DNA of 64,000 bases, taken from positions 16,759,384 to 16,823,383 of the forward strand of contig OX388317.1 of NCBI GenBank assembly GCA_947579605.1, written 5' to 3'. Every line of letters starts with the position of its first letter. Position 1 is the stretch's first letter. The position numbers were made by a program, and so were the translations under genes. A model generated the notes under the pieces. The model was not told the DNA's origin and did no database searches. It saw only the letters and a program-made list of their open reading frames with translations. Shown piece by piece: positions 24,690-37,572 of the stretch. The stretch is from Athripsodes cinereus. Lineage: Eukaryota; Arthropoda; Insecta; Trichoptera; Leptoceridae.

Positions 24690-24762
24690 TGTTTTAATTT
24701 TTCCTTATATGCTTATTACATGCAGCTGGTCTGCTGGCTACCCCACTCGTAAGATATAGTAA
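24690..24762 (+). repeat. Family A fragment
   Basis: TATCCTGAATGTTTTAATTT, TTATTACATGCAGCTGGTC and GCTGGCTACCCCACTCGTAA match the 3' third of family A in the forward orientation. Confidence 0.65.
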
Positions 24763-24837
24763 TAGTATGTTAATTCTCTATTCTATTCTTCTCAAGGCCA
24801 TCCACTCGTTTGCGAGTGATTTAGTATGTTAATTCTC
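24763..24837 (-). mobile_element. 43-bp micro-insertion with 16-bp TSD
   Basis: Perfect TAGTATGTTAATTCTC repeats (24763-24778 and 24822-24837) enclose only 43 bp. Read on the minus strand, the insert is AATCACTCGCAAACGAGTGG, then ATGGCCTTGAG, then AAGAATAGAATA, which is the end of the family also seen at 18885-18936. It is therefore an extremely 5'-truncated LINE insertion. Confidence 0.85.
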
Positions 24838-26929
24838 ATACCATATTTATGATACATAACTGGATAGAACATGTTAAATTGCTGAACAAAGAAAGATTTA
24901 TTATACAAGAATATACAAGAATTGATTATCATGTATTTCTGGTCATATTTTCAAGGTAGCAGCACCTAATGCATTATAATTTGAATATTGCACGATTTTG
25001 CTCCTAGAAAATTTTATAAAAATTAAGCATGTTTCAAATAAGAATATTACCTATATTTTATTATTATTTCAATTCGTCTTTGTAATAAATATATATATAT
25101 ATATATAAATCAAAGTCAACCAAAAATGGTAACAGTTCATATTTCATGAGATTGCATTACCGAAGCTATGTAATCAAGTATCAAGGTTGTGATACTGAGA
25201 TAAAAATCAGCACCTGATCTATTATTGATCATTATATTAATACTTATCGATCACATTGAATTGTGTTTCAGAATAGTGATTCAATTAAACATTTAATCTT
25301 ATCAATATGAACTTGCTCTAAATATCTAATATTTTGTCGTATAAAATTTTTCTATACTAGCCAATCATACGTCTTCTAGACTAAATTGTTTACTGAGTTT
25401 TTGCCTTATCAGATATTTTTAGAGTGGCTTTATAAATGTATAAAACCATGCCCGACAATTTATTAAAATCAGAAAAGTTTAGTGTACCTACTCATTGGTC
25501 CTTTCGCCCTTCAACGCAACTCTCAGTAGGGTGGAATTAAACCTCTTTATTCAGTGTAATACTTTTAAATGTACTTAAGTCCGTCATGATGAATTTAACT
25601 ACTTCATGAATGTTAAGTACATAATATATTTGATGTCTTCAGTGCAAAATCAATAACGATGAAGCTAGTTTTCTTGTGGGAAATGCCATCGTACTTTAAT
25701 AAATCTAATGTAAATTATAGCCAGACAGTTCATGGTGAATTACCGATCGGACGATTTTTATGGCGGATTATTATTATTAATACATACAAGCGATCTTAAT
25801 GTCATAGCAATATTCGTGGGACAAAATCAAATAATCAATAAAGTGTCAAATAATCCATTTTTCGTATTTAGTCAAGCGATGAAGGCGTCGTGCAAGGCTA
25901 CATACTACAATTCACAATTGACTGGCTAATTTTAAGGAAATGAAATTAAAAAAGGTCAAGAAACGACCCGAAGATCTCGCTCATAAAAAAATATTCCATC
26001 AGCAGATGTCCGTTTTAGTCTAATGCAGACAAACAAGTATTTTTTAATAGGGACATTATTTTTAGCTTTCCTGGTTCTCTTAAGAATATCTAGTAATAAT
26101 CTTAAGTCTGTGGACTATTTGTGTCATATTGGACTTCCAATCTGAAGATCCGAGCCTCTGCCGCCTTTTACGACACAAGCATGTTGCTTACTGTGATGAC
26201 GTTTAGGGCAATAATAATATCTTCTTCATAAATTTAAATTGTCAATCATAAAAACGATGTTAAATAATACTCTATAAAAACAGAACTTGGTGGATTATTC
26301 AACATTATGACCAATAAAACTGAGATTCAATACAATTATGTATGCTTGCAGATAACGCTTGTAGTAGCATGAAAAAGTGGATTAAATGAGTTTATTACCG
26401 CACAGAAATAATCATAATACTCTCAATGGTAATACATTAAATTGTGTAGAATAATGTTAATAATTAATACTAATAATACATCGTAATACTTATTACATGC
26501 AATAGATATCTATAACATAACTGTAATCTGTAATACGGAATAGTTATACCTGAGGTTACCGATGCTATTTGAGTTGACGGCATAGAACAAAGGTTAATAA
26601 TTGTAATTATTATTATTTTATACATCCGATGGTCGTCACTCGTCAATATAACTACAATTACATTGAATACGGAGGTGTGAAAGTAATTAATTTGTTATAA
26701 ACTCACCATGATAGAGATGTTGTATTGAAGTAAGTTATAGTTTAGCAGAAGGTTACTAAGACGTGCTGAATGGATTCTTGACATTCAATACTTCACGATT
26801 ATAAAAATATTATATATTGATTAGAAAGAAGATAGGTAATATTATATTCTATTACAAACGAGTGCCGCTTACTAATGTTGTCTATCCCTTAATTTGTTGG
26901 AATAAAATTTGTTACTTTAAAAAATCACA
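24838..26929. other. AT-rich spacer with an (AT)n run and one old B fragment
   Basis: An (AT)n microsatellite lies at about 25088-25107. A small decayed family B piece is at 25495-25560 (CCTTCAACGCAACTCTC, then AGTAGGGTGGAATTAAACCTC). No gene is supported. Confidence 0.5.
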
Positions 26930-27180
26930 TCATCACGGCACATCTCACAAGTGGTGCAGCCAGCAGACCAGCTACATATAATAAACATGCAAGCTGTCCT
27001 ACCCGTGCCAGTATGAAAACAAGACATTCAGGATGGGTGGCAAACCTCAACTCAGAATTAAATATGTAAAATGTCTTAATTTTATCGAATGCCTGCCTTT
27101 TACAGGACACTCGAAAACTTACGGAGAAGAGCGGGAGACCAATTCTTTACCGGGTGCTCCACGGGATATATTATTCATAA
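26930..27180 (-). repeat. Family A, most complete copy
   Basis: The order from the left is CATCACGGCACATCTCACAA, GTGGTGCAGCCAGCAGACCA, ATAATAAACATGCAAGCTGTC, AAGACATTCAGGATGGGTGG, TGCCTTTTACAGGACACTCG, TTACGGAGAAGAGCGGGAGA, CAATTCTTTACCGGGTGCTC and CACGGGATATATT. It covers about 250 bp and defines the family. No box A or B and no long frame are visible. It may be a LINE 3' untranslated region, or a SINE with no recognisable tRNA head. Confidence 0.8.
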
Positions 27181-28073
27181 TATATTCAGCGACGATTCAT
27201 GACATCCGTTATCAATATCTATTTGCGTGTTACGAGATGATGTTATGTAAACATGAATTATTAGCTTCTCCATTTGTAAGAAAGTTGTGGTGGGATAAAT
27301 AGATATAAAGCAATAAAAAAGAAGGCATTCAAGTAATTCTACAATCTGCATGTCACAAATAAATAGACAAAGAGGAAGAGTGACAATTCAAATCATTTCA
27401 TATAGGCTATTGAATCTCTTAAGAGTAATGTTTTACAATGCTGAATTTACGTGACAATCAAAAACATTAATGACAAAAAGTGGTAGTCGTATTTATGTAA
27501 GTATTGATCACTAATAAATTAATTACAATGCTAATTACGACGATAACTTACATTCCTGTTTCCTGTATAGTTCTTGAGAATGCGAGGGTGTTGTTGCTTA
27601 TTGATGAAAACGGATATCAAAATTTATTACTAGACACGTGCTATGTCCATGTATCAGATGAATAATGATGGTTATTATTAACAATACATATAATAAATGA
27701 ATTATTATTGTTGTTAGTGTTATTATAATATTTTGGCGAAATAATCATAAATAATAATAAGAAATTCCTGTTATACTAAGCTCCTCCCACGAGTTTATAG
27801 GAACTTAGTAAATGTATTAGTCTGTTACTTCGTGTACTAGTTTTCAATCCAGCTTTAGAACTAGTATACAAATCCAGAACAAACATTCGACAAAAAATAG
27901 TATATTGAATGTAGTGGCAAATATAAAGAAGGCTATATACTATATTAAATTTTAAATACCTACGGACTTTCTGACAAAATATCCAACTTACACCCGATAC
28001 AATGAGATCTCACATTTCTTCCTTCACGCAAATTTTCTTGCATCTAACTATTTACGCCACAGTATATTTTTTT
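27181..28073. other. AT-rich spacer, nothing recognised
   Basis: No supported gene or dispersed-repeat match. Confidence 0.5.
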
Positions 28074-28285
28074 CATATAATGCGTGGAGAAAAGTACCAC
28101 ATTCTGCGTTTGATTATGACAGGCAAGATAGAGGGACGTCGAGGGGCTGGCAGAAGGCAGACATCGGAATGAGGGGTGTGGAGGAGTTATTCCAGACAGC
28201 GCAGGACCGAGATGCCTATGCCAGAGTGATCGCCAACGTCGGGGGGACCTGACAGGGCACCTACAGAAGAAGAAGATATTTTTTT
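28074..28285 (+). mobile_element. 5'-truncated LINE copy with 10-bp TSD (family 1)
   Basis: ATATTTTTTT repeats (28074-28083 and 28276-28285) flank a 192-bp insert ending in AGAAGAAGAAG. It encodes the HIMRGEKYHILRLI and GKIEGRRGAGRRQ blocks. It then loses about 27 bp relative to the 10492 and 44404-44683 copies, and resumes with RDAYARVIANVGG-like codons before the stop. The TSD is low-complexity, so it is less certain than the others in this window. Confidence 0.8.
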
Positions 28286-30371
28286 AATGCCCGAAGTTTT
28301 CGTACTGGAACATGTTTTTAAGCTCTTTAGTTGACTCAGAAAATAAATTGATACGTTATTGATTTATGACTCCTTTGACTAAAAAGTGAGCCAACCTCTG
28401 ATTTTAGATCGAAATTAGTTTTTCAATTGGTTTTATGGTAAAACAAACTGTAACATATTTATAAACATACATATTCAGATATAAAAGAACTGACTTACTA
28501 TATAAATACTGGGATTATATTATTATTATGGATCGATACAACATGGAGGTTCAAGCGGCTATTGAGATAAGAGAATTGGAACAAACGAGCCTAAGAAACA
28601 ACGGTACAAATATGCGGAGGTGAAGCCGTCGCCGAGCTCGCAGAATAGCATACCATACCATACCATACTACAACTAGTCGCACATATTATACGAGTACGT
28701 ACGAACTTGTATACCTATAACATTCCATATAAATTGGTAGGCAGAATAATCTTCCGAGAGTTAGATAGCAGATAGCGGGTAAAACGGATTAAAGGCAAGA
28801 TGAATGAAGTTCATATAATAATGCGTCTTAGTAAATCTAATCGAGTTGTAGGTAGTAATTGACTTTTTTTTGTATTAATTACATTCTTGGGATTATGTAG
28901 ACATGACCGAATGGTTCTATTAATAACCCAAGTTCAGAGAATCGTTACACCTCGTAATTTTGTTAATCAAAGGATTTAAAATTGTCTCTTTCATTCATTA
29001 GAATGATTTTGTGTCCTCTACTAAGAAAAAATTACTTTTAAGTCATATATAGGAATATAGTTTTATAATATAGGAGCCGTAAATCGACAAATATAAGAGG
29101 AAGGCAAAGAGAGTTTTTTTTGGATTAGTCATTATCGTACCGGCTTAAGATACACATTTTTACAGTCATTTTCTATTATTCTAGGCATTCCACCCAATAT
29201 TAAGTGATTTTGACAGTGAAAAATTCATCATGTCAGTCAGAGATATTATAATTTGGGTTAATTGGAAGATATCATAATGCACAATATTTAATCATTGTTT
29301 TTTATACACATAAAAAAATTACCGAAATTATTAATCATTACGATTCACTGAGAATGATTCTGCGAAGAGATATCTCAATGATACTGAATCTTATCACTGG
29401 GCATCAGTACAAAATCTTACTGATTCTGCACTTGTTAGACCAATGAAAACTCAAGATTTCCAAACAAATTTTCGTCACATGATATGATATATTATTAATA
29501 AGAGGTTAACTATGTACACGTATTTTTTACACAAAAAATAAGCCGTCAGAATAGAGTAGGTACCTACATACCTACATAATATAGTATTTATAATATTATA
29601 GGTATTACCTACTGATACAAAATAAGTGTACCTATATAATATTGTGTTGTATCTATAGTTAGTAAGTAACAGGTTTCGATTGTGAAGAGGTAAATAGAAC
29701 AAGACTTATGTATGTTGTTGTATTACTGCAAAGTGAATGCTTATTTCTTCAAACATACATACATACATAATATTATAATCTATAGTGCTGATACGAGTAT
29801 AAGTGTCGAAGCAAGAGCCGGAAGACTTTGTTTATTGGTGCTGAGTTCATTACTATTTGCAATATTTTTATATGATTTAGCACTTGTGCGATATTTCGAT
29901 ATTATATTTTAACACGTTTTTTATTTAGGCACTTACTATTTAGATGGTTTGATGTCAGCAAGTATTTTTGTTTGTTTTTATTTATTTTCCTGTTGTATTT
30001 ATTGCTATGTTGTAAATTTCATTTATGCGAATTGAATGTTATATGACCGGAACATCATAAATAGAGTTTCATGCGTTGTTTTTTTTTGCAAACTTTGATT
30101 AACTAATTATTTTAACATTATATTTCTAGTTGATAAGTTGTATATATTACGAATAGTGTATGTGTATGTATTGTTAATATGTAAATCGTTTTCACTGTGC
30201 TCTGACCCAATTTTAACTGAAGTTAGACCCATGTTTGAAAGAGTAACTAAGTATGTGTAACTTGCATTTGTTAAGATCAGAAGAAAATCAACCAGAATCT
30301 AATGCAATGGCACAGGATGTTAAAGTTAATCGATTGATTATACTACTATATTATTACTACTGCAACTATCG
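28286..30371. other. AT-rich spacer with microsatellites
   Basis: A (CATAC)n-like run is at about 28648-28670, and (CATA)n is at 29752-29770. A degenerate 30-bp match to the LINE end at 32535 lies at 29250-29275 (TTGGGTTAATTGGAAGATATC). No gene is supported. Confidence 0.5.
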
Positions 30372-30565
30372 CATCACGACATACCTATCCTGCAAGTGGG
30401 GTAGCCAGCAGACCAGGAGAATGCAATAAACTTTTAAGCTGTTCTCTCTGTATCAACAAATAAATAAGACATTCCGGATGTGTGGCAAATTTCATCTTTG
30501 AATTTTAAGTGAGAATGTCTTTATTGCAACTGTCTTCTACAGGACACTCAAAAACTAACTAGAAA
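30372..30565 (-). repeat. Family A copy
   Basis: CATCACGACATACCTATCC, GCAAGTGGGGTAGCCAGCAG, GACCAGGAGAATGCAATAAAC, AAGACATTCCGGATGTGTGG, AATGTCTTTATTGCAACTG and CTACAGGACACTCAAAAAC follow family order. It ends just before a family 1 LINE copy. Confidence 0.75.
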
Positions 30566-30602
30566 GTAAAGTTTTATTATTCTGATTGTATATACATTCT
30601 TA

Positions 30603-30853
30603 TAAATATTGTCAAAGTGAGGAAGGTCTCATATTTGAGTCACGTGCTGCGTGGAGAAAAGTATTGTCCCCTCCGCCTTATATTCGAGGGCAAGATAGAA
30701 GGAAGACGGGGGGGGTTGGCAGAAAGCAGATGTCATGGCTGCGCAACATTAGATGGATGACCTGTTCAGAGCAGCACAGGACAGGGAGGTTTTCTCCGGA
30801 GTGATCGCCAACGTCGGGGAGACCTGACATGGCACAGAAAGAAGAAGAATAAA
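30603..30853 (+). mobile_element. LINE 3' end, decayed (family 1)
   Basis: Reads as SHVLRGEKYCPLRLIF, then GKIEGRR, then a G-run frameshift near 30708-30715, then RKQMSWLRNIRWM, SEQHRTGR and a VIANVG block before the stop. The tail is AAAGAAGAAGAAT. A frameshift and a small deletion split the protein into at least two frames. No confident TSD could be identified. Confidence 0.8.
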
Positions 30854-32534
30854 TAATATTCTACAATTTTATTGAATAGTTTGATATTGGTGGTATCGCA
30901 AAAGAACGCACGATTAAATGAACGGTGTGCAAATAAAATTAAAAGCAAGGAATTTATCACAAAATATATTGAAAAAGCTCGCATCAAATGCGAAAAGTAG
31001 GTAATTGAATGAAATTATTTAGATTATTCGTTTGATAGGAGGTAATTTGTATCTCTTTTGTGATGAATTATTACAATCACAGCTATTTAGCACACATACA
31101 ATGTTGTAAAATGATATATAACATTGTATGTATGTACATTAATGCATAATATTTAAATTAACCTATTACCATCAACGAACAGCAAATTTGGGTGAGTTTT
31201 TTTTATAAGTTCAATATACGACACACTCCACCAACGATCTCGTTTTGGGACAACAGTTACCTACTAAATAATAATATTCTAATGAGAGCACCTCGTAATA
31301 TGACAACAAGATGGTTGGCAAAAAATCTAACACAATTTAGATGGAGTCTGCGGTCGGATCGCCTATACAACATAAACGGTCGATTATGATATTAATACCT
31401 ATCATTCATAGTACGTAGATGGGCGTTGAAGAAATCCAATATAAAAATGGACAGAGTGAAACAAAAACATATTGACTGATGACTAAAGTGCGAACTAAAA
31501 ACATGAAGACATAAAATTACAAATTTACCGCAGACATTGGTAATTGATTGAATTTATTTTGGACACATTTAAGGTAGTTTTAAATTGGACGTAATCGATC
31601 ATGCAAATAAAATTAGGTAAATAGGTATTTTAAAAATTATCTATTCATTTCATGTATTTATGTAAAATTTTATGTAATCATTTAAATGTCTACTTTTTTT
31701 AAAAGAAAATCATTAAAATGGTATATGAAAAATGAATAGGGCTGAATTTCTGAAAGATTATTTCGTTGCTCATCTAAATTTCAAAAATATAATAAAACGC
31801 ATTATTGTAAAAATGTATTTTGTACAAAAGGCAATGAACTATATTGCCATGAAGCAATGTCTTCAGTCAGTCTAATACACTGTTTTATATAAATTATGAC
31901 ATTTTTGTGTCGATTCAAATGTCTGTAACTTTGCGTCTTGAATACCTCAATGTACAGGGGTCACTTACATAATATGATGATAATGATGATTATTAAACAC
32001 AAAATAATATAGATAAGTTATGATACATAGCACTTAAAAAAGAGAAATAAAAAAATAACAGTAGGTATACAAAATATACATCTTTAACTAAACCAAAAAC
32101 ACAAGTTATGATTCTACAGCGAATACAAAATATCTTAGCTATAAAATAGTACGGAGCTTACATCAGCATGAACATAATAATATAAATATAACATATTATG
32201 GATTTAATAGTTTATGTTTATTGTTGTGAATACCTGACGGTAATAAAGTCTAACTGTAAATGTAGTAACGAGTCTGTTCTGAGAGTTAAAACTAACCGCA
32301 AAATCCTTGTTATATTTTGAAGGTTAACACATTATACGAGTATTATATCGGTCAATCTTCGACGTTAATACAGTAAATCGTGATAGCGATTTTTTCAATA
32401 AATCAACATGTACGGTCGCTGCTTTCAACAAGTTTTCTCAATAGTTTCATACTCCTAGATCAATCTTAAAAGTAACTGTCTTCATATTTCACTAATAAAT
32501 TGATGATCTGCGTGATTAAAAAAAAGTAGAAGGA
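30854..32534. other. AT-rich spacer, nothing recognised
   Basis: Contains a 65-codon frame at 31192-31389 and other chance frames. No family match. Confidence 0.5.
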
Positions 32535-32680
32535 TTATGTTTGGGTTAGTTGGAAGATATCGCGTCCCTGCGATAAACTCGCCCATTGTACAAAATTATT
32601 AGTTTATACCATGTATCCTTATTATTTGTATCCAAATATTTTGTACCTACAATAAAGTTTTTTATTATTATTATGTTTTA
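32535..32680 (+). mobile_element. LINE 3' UTR with TTA tail
   Basis: TTTGGGTTAGTTGGAAGATA, CGCGTCCCTGCGATAAACTC, GCCCATTGTAC, and TTGTACCTACAATAAAGTTT followed by (TTA)n. I recognise this as a frequent lepidopteran LINE terminus in which a GCGATAAG-type stem is followed by a polyadenylation signal. Shorter relatives may be at 29250-29275 and at 59500-59572. Confidence 0.55.
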
Positions 32681-32694
32681 AGTGTATTTATTTT

Positions 32695-32915
32695 TTATGA
32701 TGAATCTGGATTTTGAATAAACCCAAATACACCCCAAATATCCGCACAGGTAGTAATATGCTTGTGTCATGAAGGTGGAGTATGTCGGAAGCGGGTGAAA
32801 TCGAACTCGCTACTTCGCTGCCACTTTCAACAGGGGACCCGGGTTCCCGGTCCAAGACTCTAAAAGTCCTAGACTCCACCATCAGGCTGCCGACCACTTT
32901 ATTAGGACAAAATGA
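32695..32915 (-). mobile_element. tRNA-related SINE
   Basis: On the minus strand a TGGTCGGCAGCCTGATGG block is followed by a GC-rich body, a B-box-like GAGTTCGATTTCAC (complement of 32795-32808) and the tail GGTGTATTTGGGTTTAT. The A-like block is about 80 bases from the B box, too far for a simple tRNA head. TGGCAGCGAAGTAGC, closer to the B box, may be the real A-box region. The tail resembles those at 15590 and 63378. The open frames crossing this stretch on both strands are accidental. Confidence 0.55.
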
Positions 32916-33873
32916 AATAAAAAAAAAAATCAATGTTTTAAATAAACTGATCACTTACCAAGGAGTTGTACGATAGAAATAAGAATTTTCAAGGCAGCAA
33001 ATTAAATACATTTTTACAAATTTAATACATTTAATTTATTTTTTTTAAAATCAAATATTAGGAATTAATTAAGTCACTTTTAAATCCCAGAGTGTCAACA
33101 TGATACTGGAATTTTATTTGATTTTGTTTCTAACAGTGATAAAACCAAACCTGACCTTACCCGTCGCTTTATAACATTACATATACTAAAATAAAAAGTC
33201 TACTACAGTATTTCATTTGCCATCGAATGTCACTTCAGAATACAAAAATGTCAATCAAAATTGTTGACAATAATGATATAAAAAAGTTATTTCAACGAAA
33301 CCTTTATGCAGTAGCAACACATGACGTCTATTCAATATTAGATTTATTCTTCAAGTGACATTTTGTAGAATAAAGAAGCTACAAATAATAATGAATTTTA
33401 CAAATGTCCAATCTTCTTCCCGTTATTTAATTACGGTTTAGTATTATCACTCTCTTCTCGGAGTATTTATGGTTAAATTTTTCAACAAATATGACCGTGG
33501 GTGTGCCTAATCGTTCATTTACGCTATTAGTTTTTTTTATTGTTTATATTTTCTAACATAGTTTTTTTTCCGTTAACACTTTACGTGACTTAAAGCTTTA
33601 TACAACTAAGACATGTTTAAAATTCATGTTATTCAGTAGCTTTACTCAAATACGCGGAAAAATAAAATAAAAACCACCTATAACATGATGTTGAACTGAA
33701 AGATATGAGTGAAATAAATTAATAAAGTTTCTATTCTCCTCATTTGAAGATATCCCTCCAAAAATTTCGTAGTGGCCACATTCTTTACTGCACATTCATT
33801 AGAGTGAATATAAGTAATAGAAATTATTGTATGAAAAAAAGTACATAAATAAACAAAAATAAAAGAAATTATA
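32916..33873. other. AT-rich spacer, nothing recognised
   Basis: No supported feature. A CTCTTCTCGGAGTA word near 33452 is vaguely like family B but does not extend. Confidence 0.45.
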
Positions 33874-34020
33874 AAGACCAAAAAAAGATACAGAATATCT
33901 ATGATTAATAAGTAGATAAAATCTGGTAATTTCCGTTCATAAATAGAAAAAAAGAAAAGACATAATTAAGACCAAAAATATATACTGAATGTCAATGATT
34001 ATGAAGTACACAAAATCTGG
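33874..34020. repeat. Diverged tandem duplication, 94-bp period
   Basis: Units 33874-33926 and 33968-34020 both begin AAGACCAAAAA and end AAAATCTGG, with 44 of 53 positions equal by my alignment. The spacer is A-rich. It is likely an old local duplication. Confidence 0.75.
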
Positions 34021-34936
34021 GCATCTATTCTTCCTTACAAGCTTTGCATTTCTTTTTTCGATGGCCAGTTGGAAATAAAGAAATACGAGAAATCGAAAAA
34101 AAATATTTCTTATTTATTTTGCATCACATTTGTTAAGAGAAATATACTTGTAATAAATTTGAAACTCGCAATTTTTTCACTACAGAAATTCAAAAACATC
34201 AAAAAGGAAGAGATAAAAATGTGGATTCATGTTCCTCATATATTAACTCTGCAAGAATGAAAAAGAGAAATATATTATATCTTTTATTTGTGTTATATAA
34301 TGAAAAACCAAAGACGAAGACTGGATAATTTCATATGCAATACTAGCTGATAATAAATTGATTCTCGCAGAAAGCTCAGCGATACCTTCGTACTAATTAC
34401 ATCCCATAAAATAATTACTATACAAGCTTAGATACAACTAAATACCTCCTTGCTTCTTCGTATAGATACATAGTAATATGTATGTTGATGATGAAAAGAA
34501 TTCCTAAGATCCATCCCGGAGAGCATTATCAACATACTCCATGCCATGTTGATACAATAATATATTATTTGCTTGCATTCCTACCACAGCTAGGAACTAA
34601 TGATCTTTTGCAATGGTTTATTTAAGAATGTTCCTACCTCCTTGCGTACTAATAATGGCATACAGCAGCCTGTTGGATATTGCGAGTTTGTATTATTATA
34701 ATAAAAGCTCCCTGATGATTGTGTGTGGATTAATCACGTTATTTGCGGTTTGAAATATATAAAATGCGAATGGAATCAACACTATTGTACTTATAAAAAT
34801 ATTTTACATCAACGTTTACAACGAGTAAAATTACAACATTTTAACATAAGCAAAACCCACGAGTATCGCGGTAAAACAAAGTGTAAAAGTTTAATTTATC
34901 GACCGACGGTTCTTGGTAGAAGTCCATATTGATAAT
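34021..34936. other. AT-rich spacer, nothing recognised
   Basis: Two short lysine-rich frames reflect A-richness. No repeat match. Confidence 0.5.
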
Positions 34937-35105
34937 TTTTAACATAAAACACGATATCTAGTTATTCCACTATTGACTTTATTAATTTTGCGAGCCGACT
35001 ATCAAGAGCTTCCGCTCTCATCGTCAGGCAAAAGTAAAGTCTAGCCGGCTCGCAAAATTAATAAGTCAATAGTCGAATAACTAGATATCGAGTTTCATTT
35101 TAAAA
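34937..35105. mobile_element. Foldback element with GC-richer loop
   Basis: The arms 34952-34997 and 35046-35090 pair almost completely (CGATATCTAGTTATTC and GAATAACTAGATATCG; ATTAATTTTGCGAGCCG and CGGCTCGCAAAATTAAT), with one substitution and one single-base indel. Weaker pairing extends out to 34937 and 35105. The loop of about 48 bases contains AGAGCTTCCGCTCT, which forms its own small hairpin. TTAA lies at both outer edges, but they are symmetrical, so I cannot tell a TSD from part of the arm. Confidence 0.85.
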
Positions 35106-35784
35106 ATGATCGAAGTATAAAAACCCATTTGTAATTTTCAATTATATTGACATATTTTAAAGTTGTAGGAAAATTAATAACAATGCTTGGATCTACTTAA
35201 GAGCATGGATATTATACATATATAAATAATAAAAAAATATAATTCAAATACCATTAATGTGTGTAGTATTATATCAATAAAAAAGGTATGTATATCCTTT
35301 AATATATCTAAATAAAAAGTAGTGTAAATAAATGAAACAATACCGCGATGTAGGAATAAATAAAATTAATCACATAGGTAAGTATTAGTTAATGTGCTAA
35401 ATATAAATTTCCGAATAATTATGTTCTTGTTATATTACCAAAAGTAAATTATTCCTGTGAAAATTGATGGCTTTCTAACAGCGCAGCGTTCCGGGAGTGT
35501 GATATAGACATGATCTAAGAGTCCAGCATCTAAGGTTGATCACCCGCAACTTGTTGTTAGAATGAGTGCAGCACAACGTACCTACATAAAGTCTGTGTTA
35601 CCATGGTACCTACCTCAAGTTGTTCATACTGATAATAGTACCTACCTACATAGACCGACAGGTAATTGTTAGTATCTATGTATTATTATTAACAGTGAAC
35701 ACAACGCTACTTTTATACTAGGGCCTTCGCTCGGAATGTTTTCAAATTTAGAACTAGTTACCAGCAACATTTAACAATCAAGTC
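35106..35784. other. Spacer, nothing secure
   Basis: A more GC-rich block at 35478-35585 (CAGCGCAGCGTTCCGGG, then CATCTAAGGTTGATCACCCG) is unassigned. GGTACCTACCT and ACCTACCTACAT words are present. Confidence 0.4.
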
Positions 35785-35865
35785 ACTTCGTCCCATAATA
35801 TTCCCATTACTCTGGTGTTGTTTGCTGTGCTGCAACAGTTTATTGTGAGTCAAGTCATCGAAACT
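35785..35865 (-). mobile_element. Family B fragment, old
   Basis: CAAGTCACTTCGTCCCATAA, TATTCCCATTACTCTGGTGT, TGTTTGCTGTG and CAACAGTTTATTGTGAGTCA align in order with the middle of the 21068-21245 copy. Confidence 0.5.
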
Positions 35866-37572
35866 TATTCTGTAGTAGACATAAAAAAACGCATTTTGAA
35901 AGACTTTCATTCTCAGGACAGTTGTCAATAAATTTAAAACAAAGTTGAAATATTAACAATCATATCTAACTGATTATGTACATTGTTTAATGACAAAGTC
36001 AGTTTAACATGCTAATGCGAGAACTAAATGTTAAATTCATATTTCAAAATCAGCACAAATTTTTTTAGAAAAAAAAACACAACAACCGATTTTTCTAAAC
36101 TGATTTCAGTATCGATGTCTAATCATGGAGTTATGGATTTGAAAGATGTCGCATAATTTTTCAAATCGTTCAAATATTTCAGGTTTTGAAAACCCTATTC
36201 CATACTGTGTAGATGTAGACTTTTATACCTTCCTTTAATAATAAACTAGTGCAGCAACTTACCATTTCATAAAAGATTCTCAACATTAATAATAGTATAA
36301 ATAATAACACAAACCAACTTGTTTCCTACCACTTGCATTGGTTACAGGTGAGGCGTGGTCCAATAAAGTTTATCTCTGCATAAATACTTGAAACCATTCG
36401 TTAATAGGTAGGTACGTATGTTAGTCTAGTACGTATCAATTGTATGTCTATTTTTACATATTATGTTTTTACCAGACACATAAAAATGGAACCAATTCTT
36501 TCTACAAAAACTAACATTCTTTATTCCTGTTCCTGAATTGAAAAATTGTATATACCTTAATTCTTTACAGAGGTTTTAGCGGTAGTAATAAGGCATACGG
36601 AATCAAACGTTACTGCCATTTTTTCTAAAGAAAATCAAATAATTACTTTACTGCTAACAAGAAAACGTATTAGTTTTTTCACATGATGCGTGGTTAATCC
36701 CATACTTTTTTATTCCATGATTTAGAGTTCATATCAATTCAACAGTAAAAACTTGAATATACATGTCACAAATCATACATTTACAGGTTTTGCACAAATT
36801 TAAGTACCTACCTAATAGTCAAAGCAAACTTACGCTACAGGTTGCAAGCAGTACAATATAAAATATACAAATAGGTAGTTAGTAGGTACAATAATTAATT
36901 CCATTCCTTGCAAGTTTGAGATATAATATAAAAGGTATTAGGTACAGCGTGGGTAGACTGTCTATGATCAAATAACATTCCAACTGTCAGAGGTAGATAC
37001 TCGTACAATATTCTGTTGGACGTTGCGTAACTAACTATACGAAAGAGCAAAGAAACTGATACATAATATTATAATACGCAGCTATAAATCCCTATCCCTA
37101 CTCAACGGCCAGCCCTACAAGACACACACACAGTACATACTGTGTGAACTTAAAATAATGCAAGTTTGCTTAGACATCAACGGCATATTTCATAAAAATG
37201 AAAAAGTTTAAGTTTTCGCGAAAAAACTTCTAGTAGGTAGTAATCATAGCAACTAATATAATTTTGACATATCTGACTGAAATAAAAAGACTAAGTGTTT
37301 CACAGCTTATTGAAAAAAGGAGATAAATAAAAAAAATGCTATCAGAAAAAATAATTACTTATTATTTAAACAAAATACAACACTTGATTCAACTAAAGTA
37401 TTCACAAATTTATTGGCATCAAGATTCAAAAAGATTTGTAACAGTATCCGAACGATATCTTAACCAATTTTATGTAAAAAACTTCTAATGAATTCTATTT
37501 TATTCTGTTAATGGCATACATTAATTTTTCTAACAAATTATCTACAGTGCCCACCATATACTAAAAGCACAG
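35866..37572. other. AT-rich spacer, nothing recognised
   Basis: Many GGTAGGTAC-type words. No open frame or family match. Confidence 0.5.

Noticed and set aside
28550..28640. GC-richer piece containing GTCGCCGAGCTCGCAGAATA, considered as a repeat tail or tRNA-like piece
   Set aside because: No cloverleaf, no B box and no partner copy in the window.
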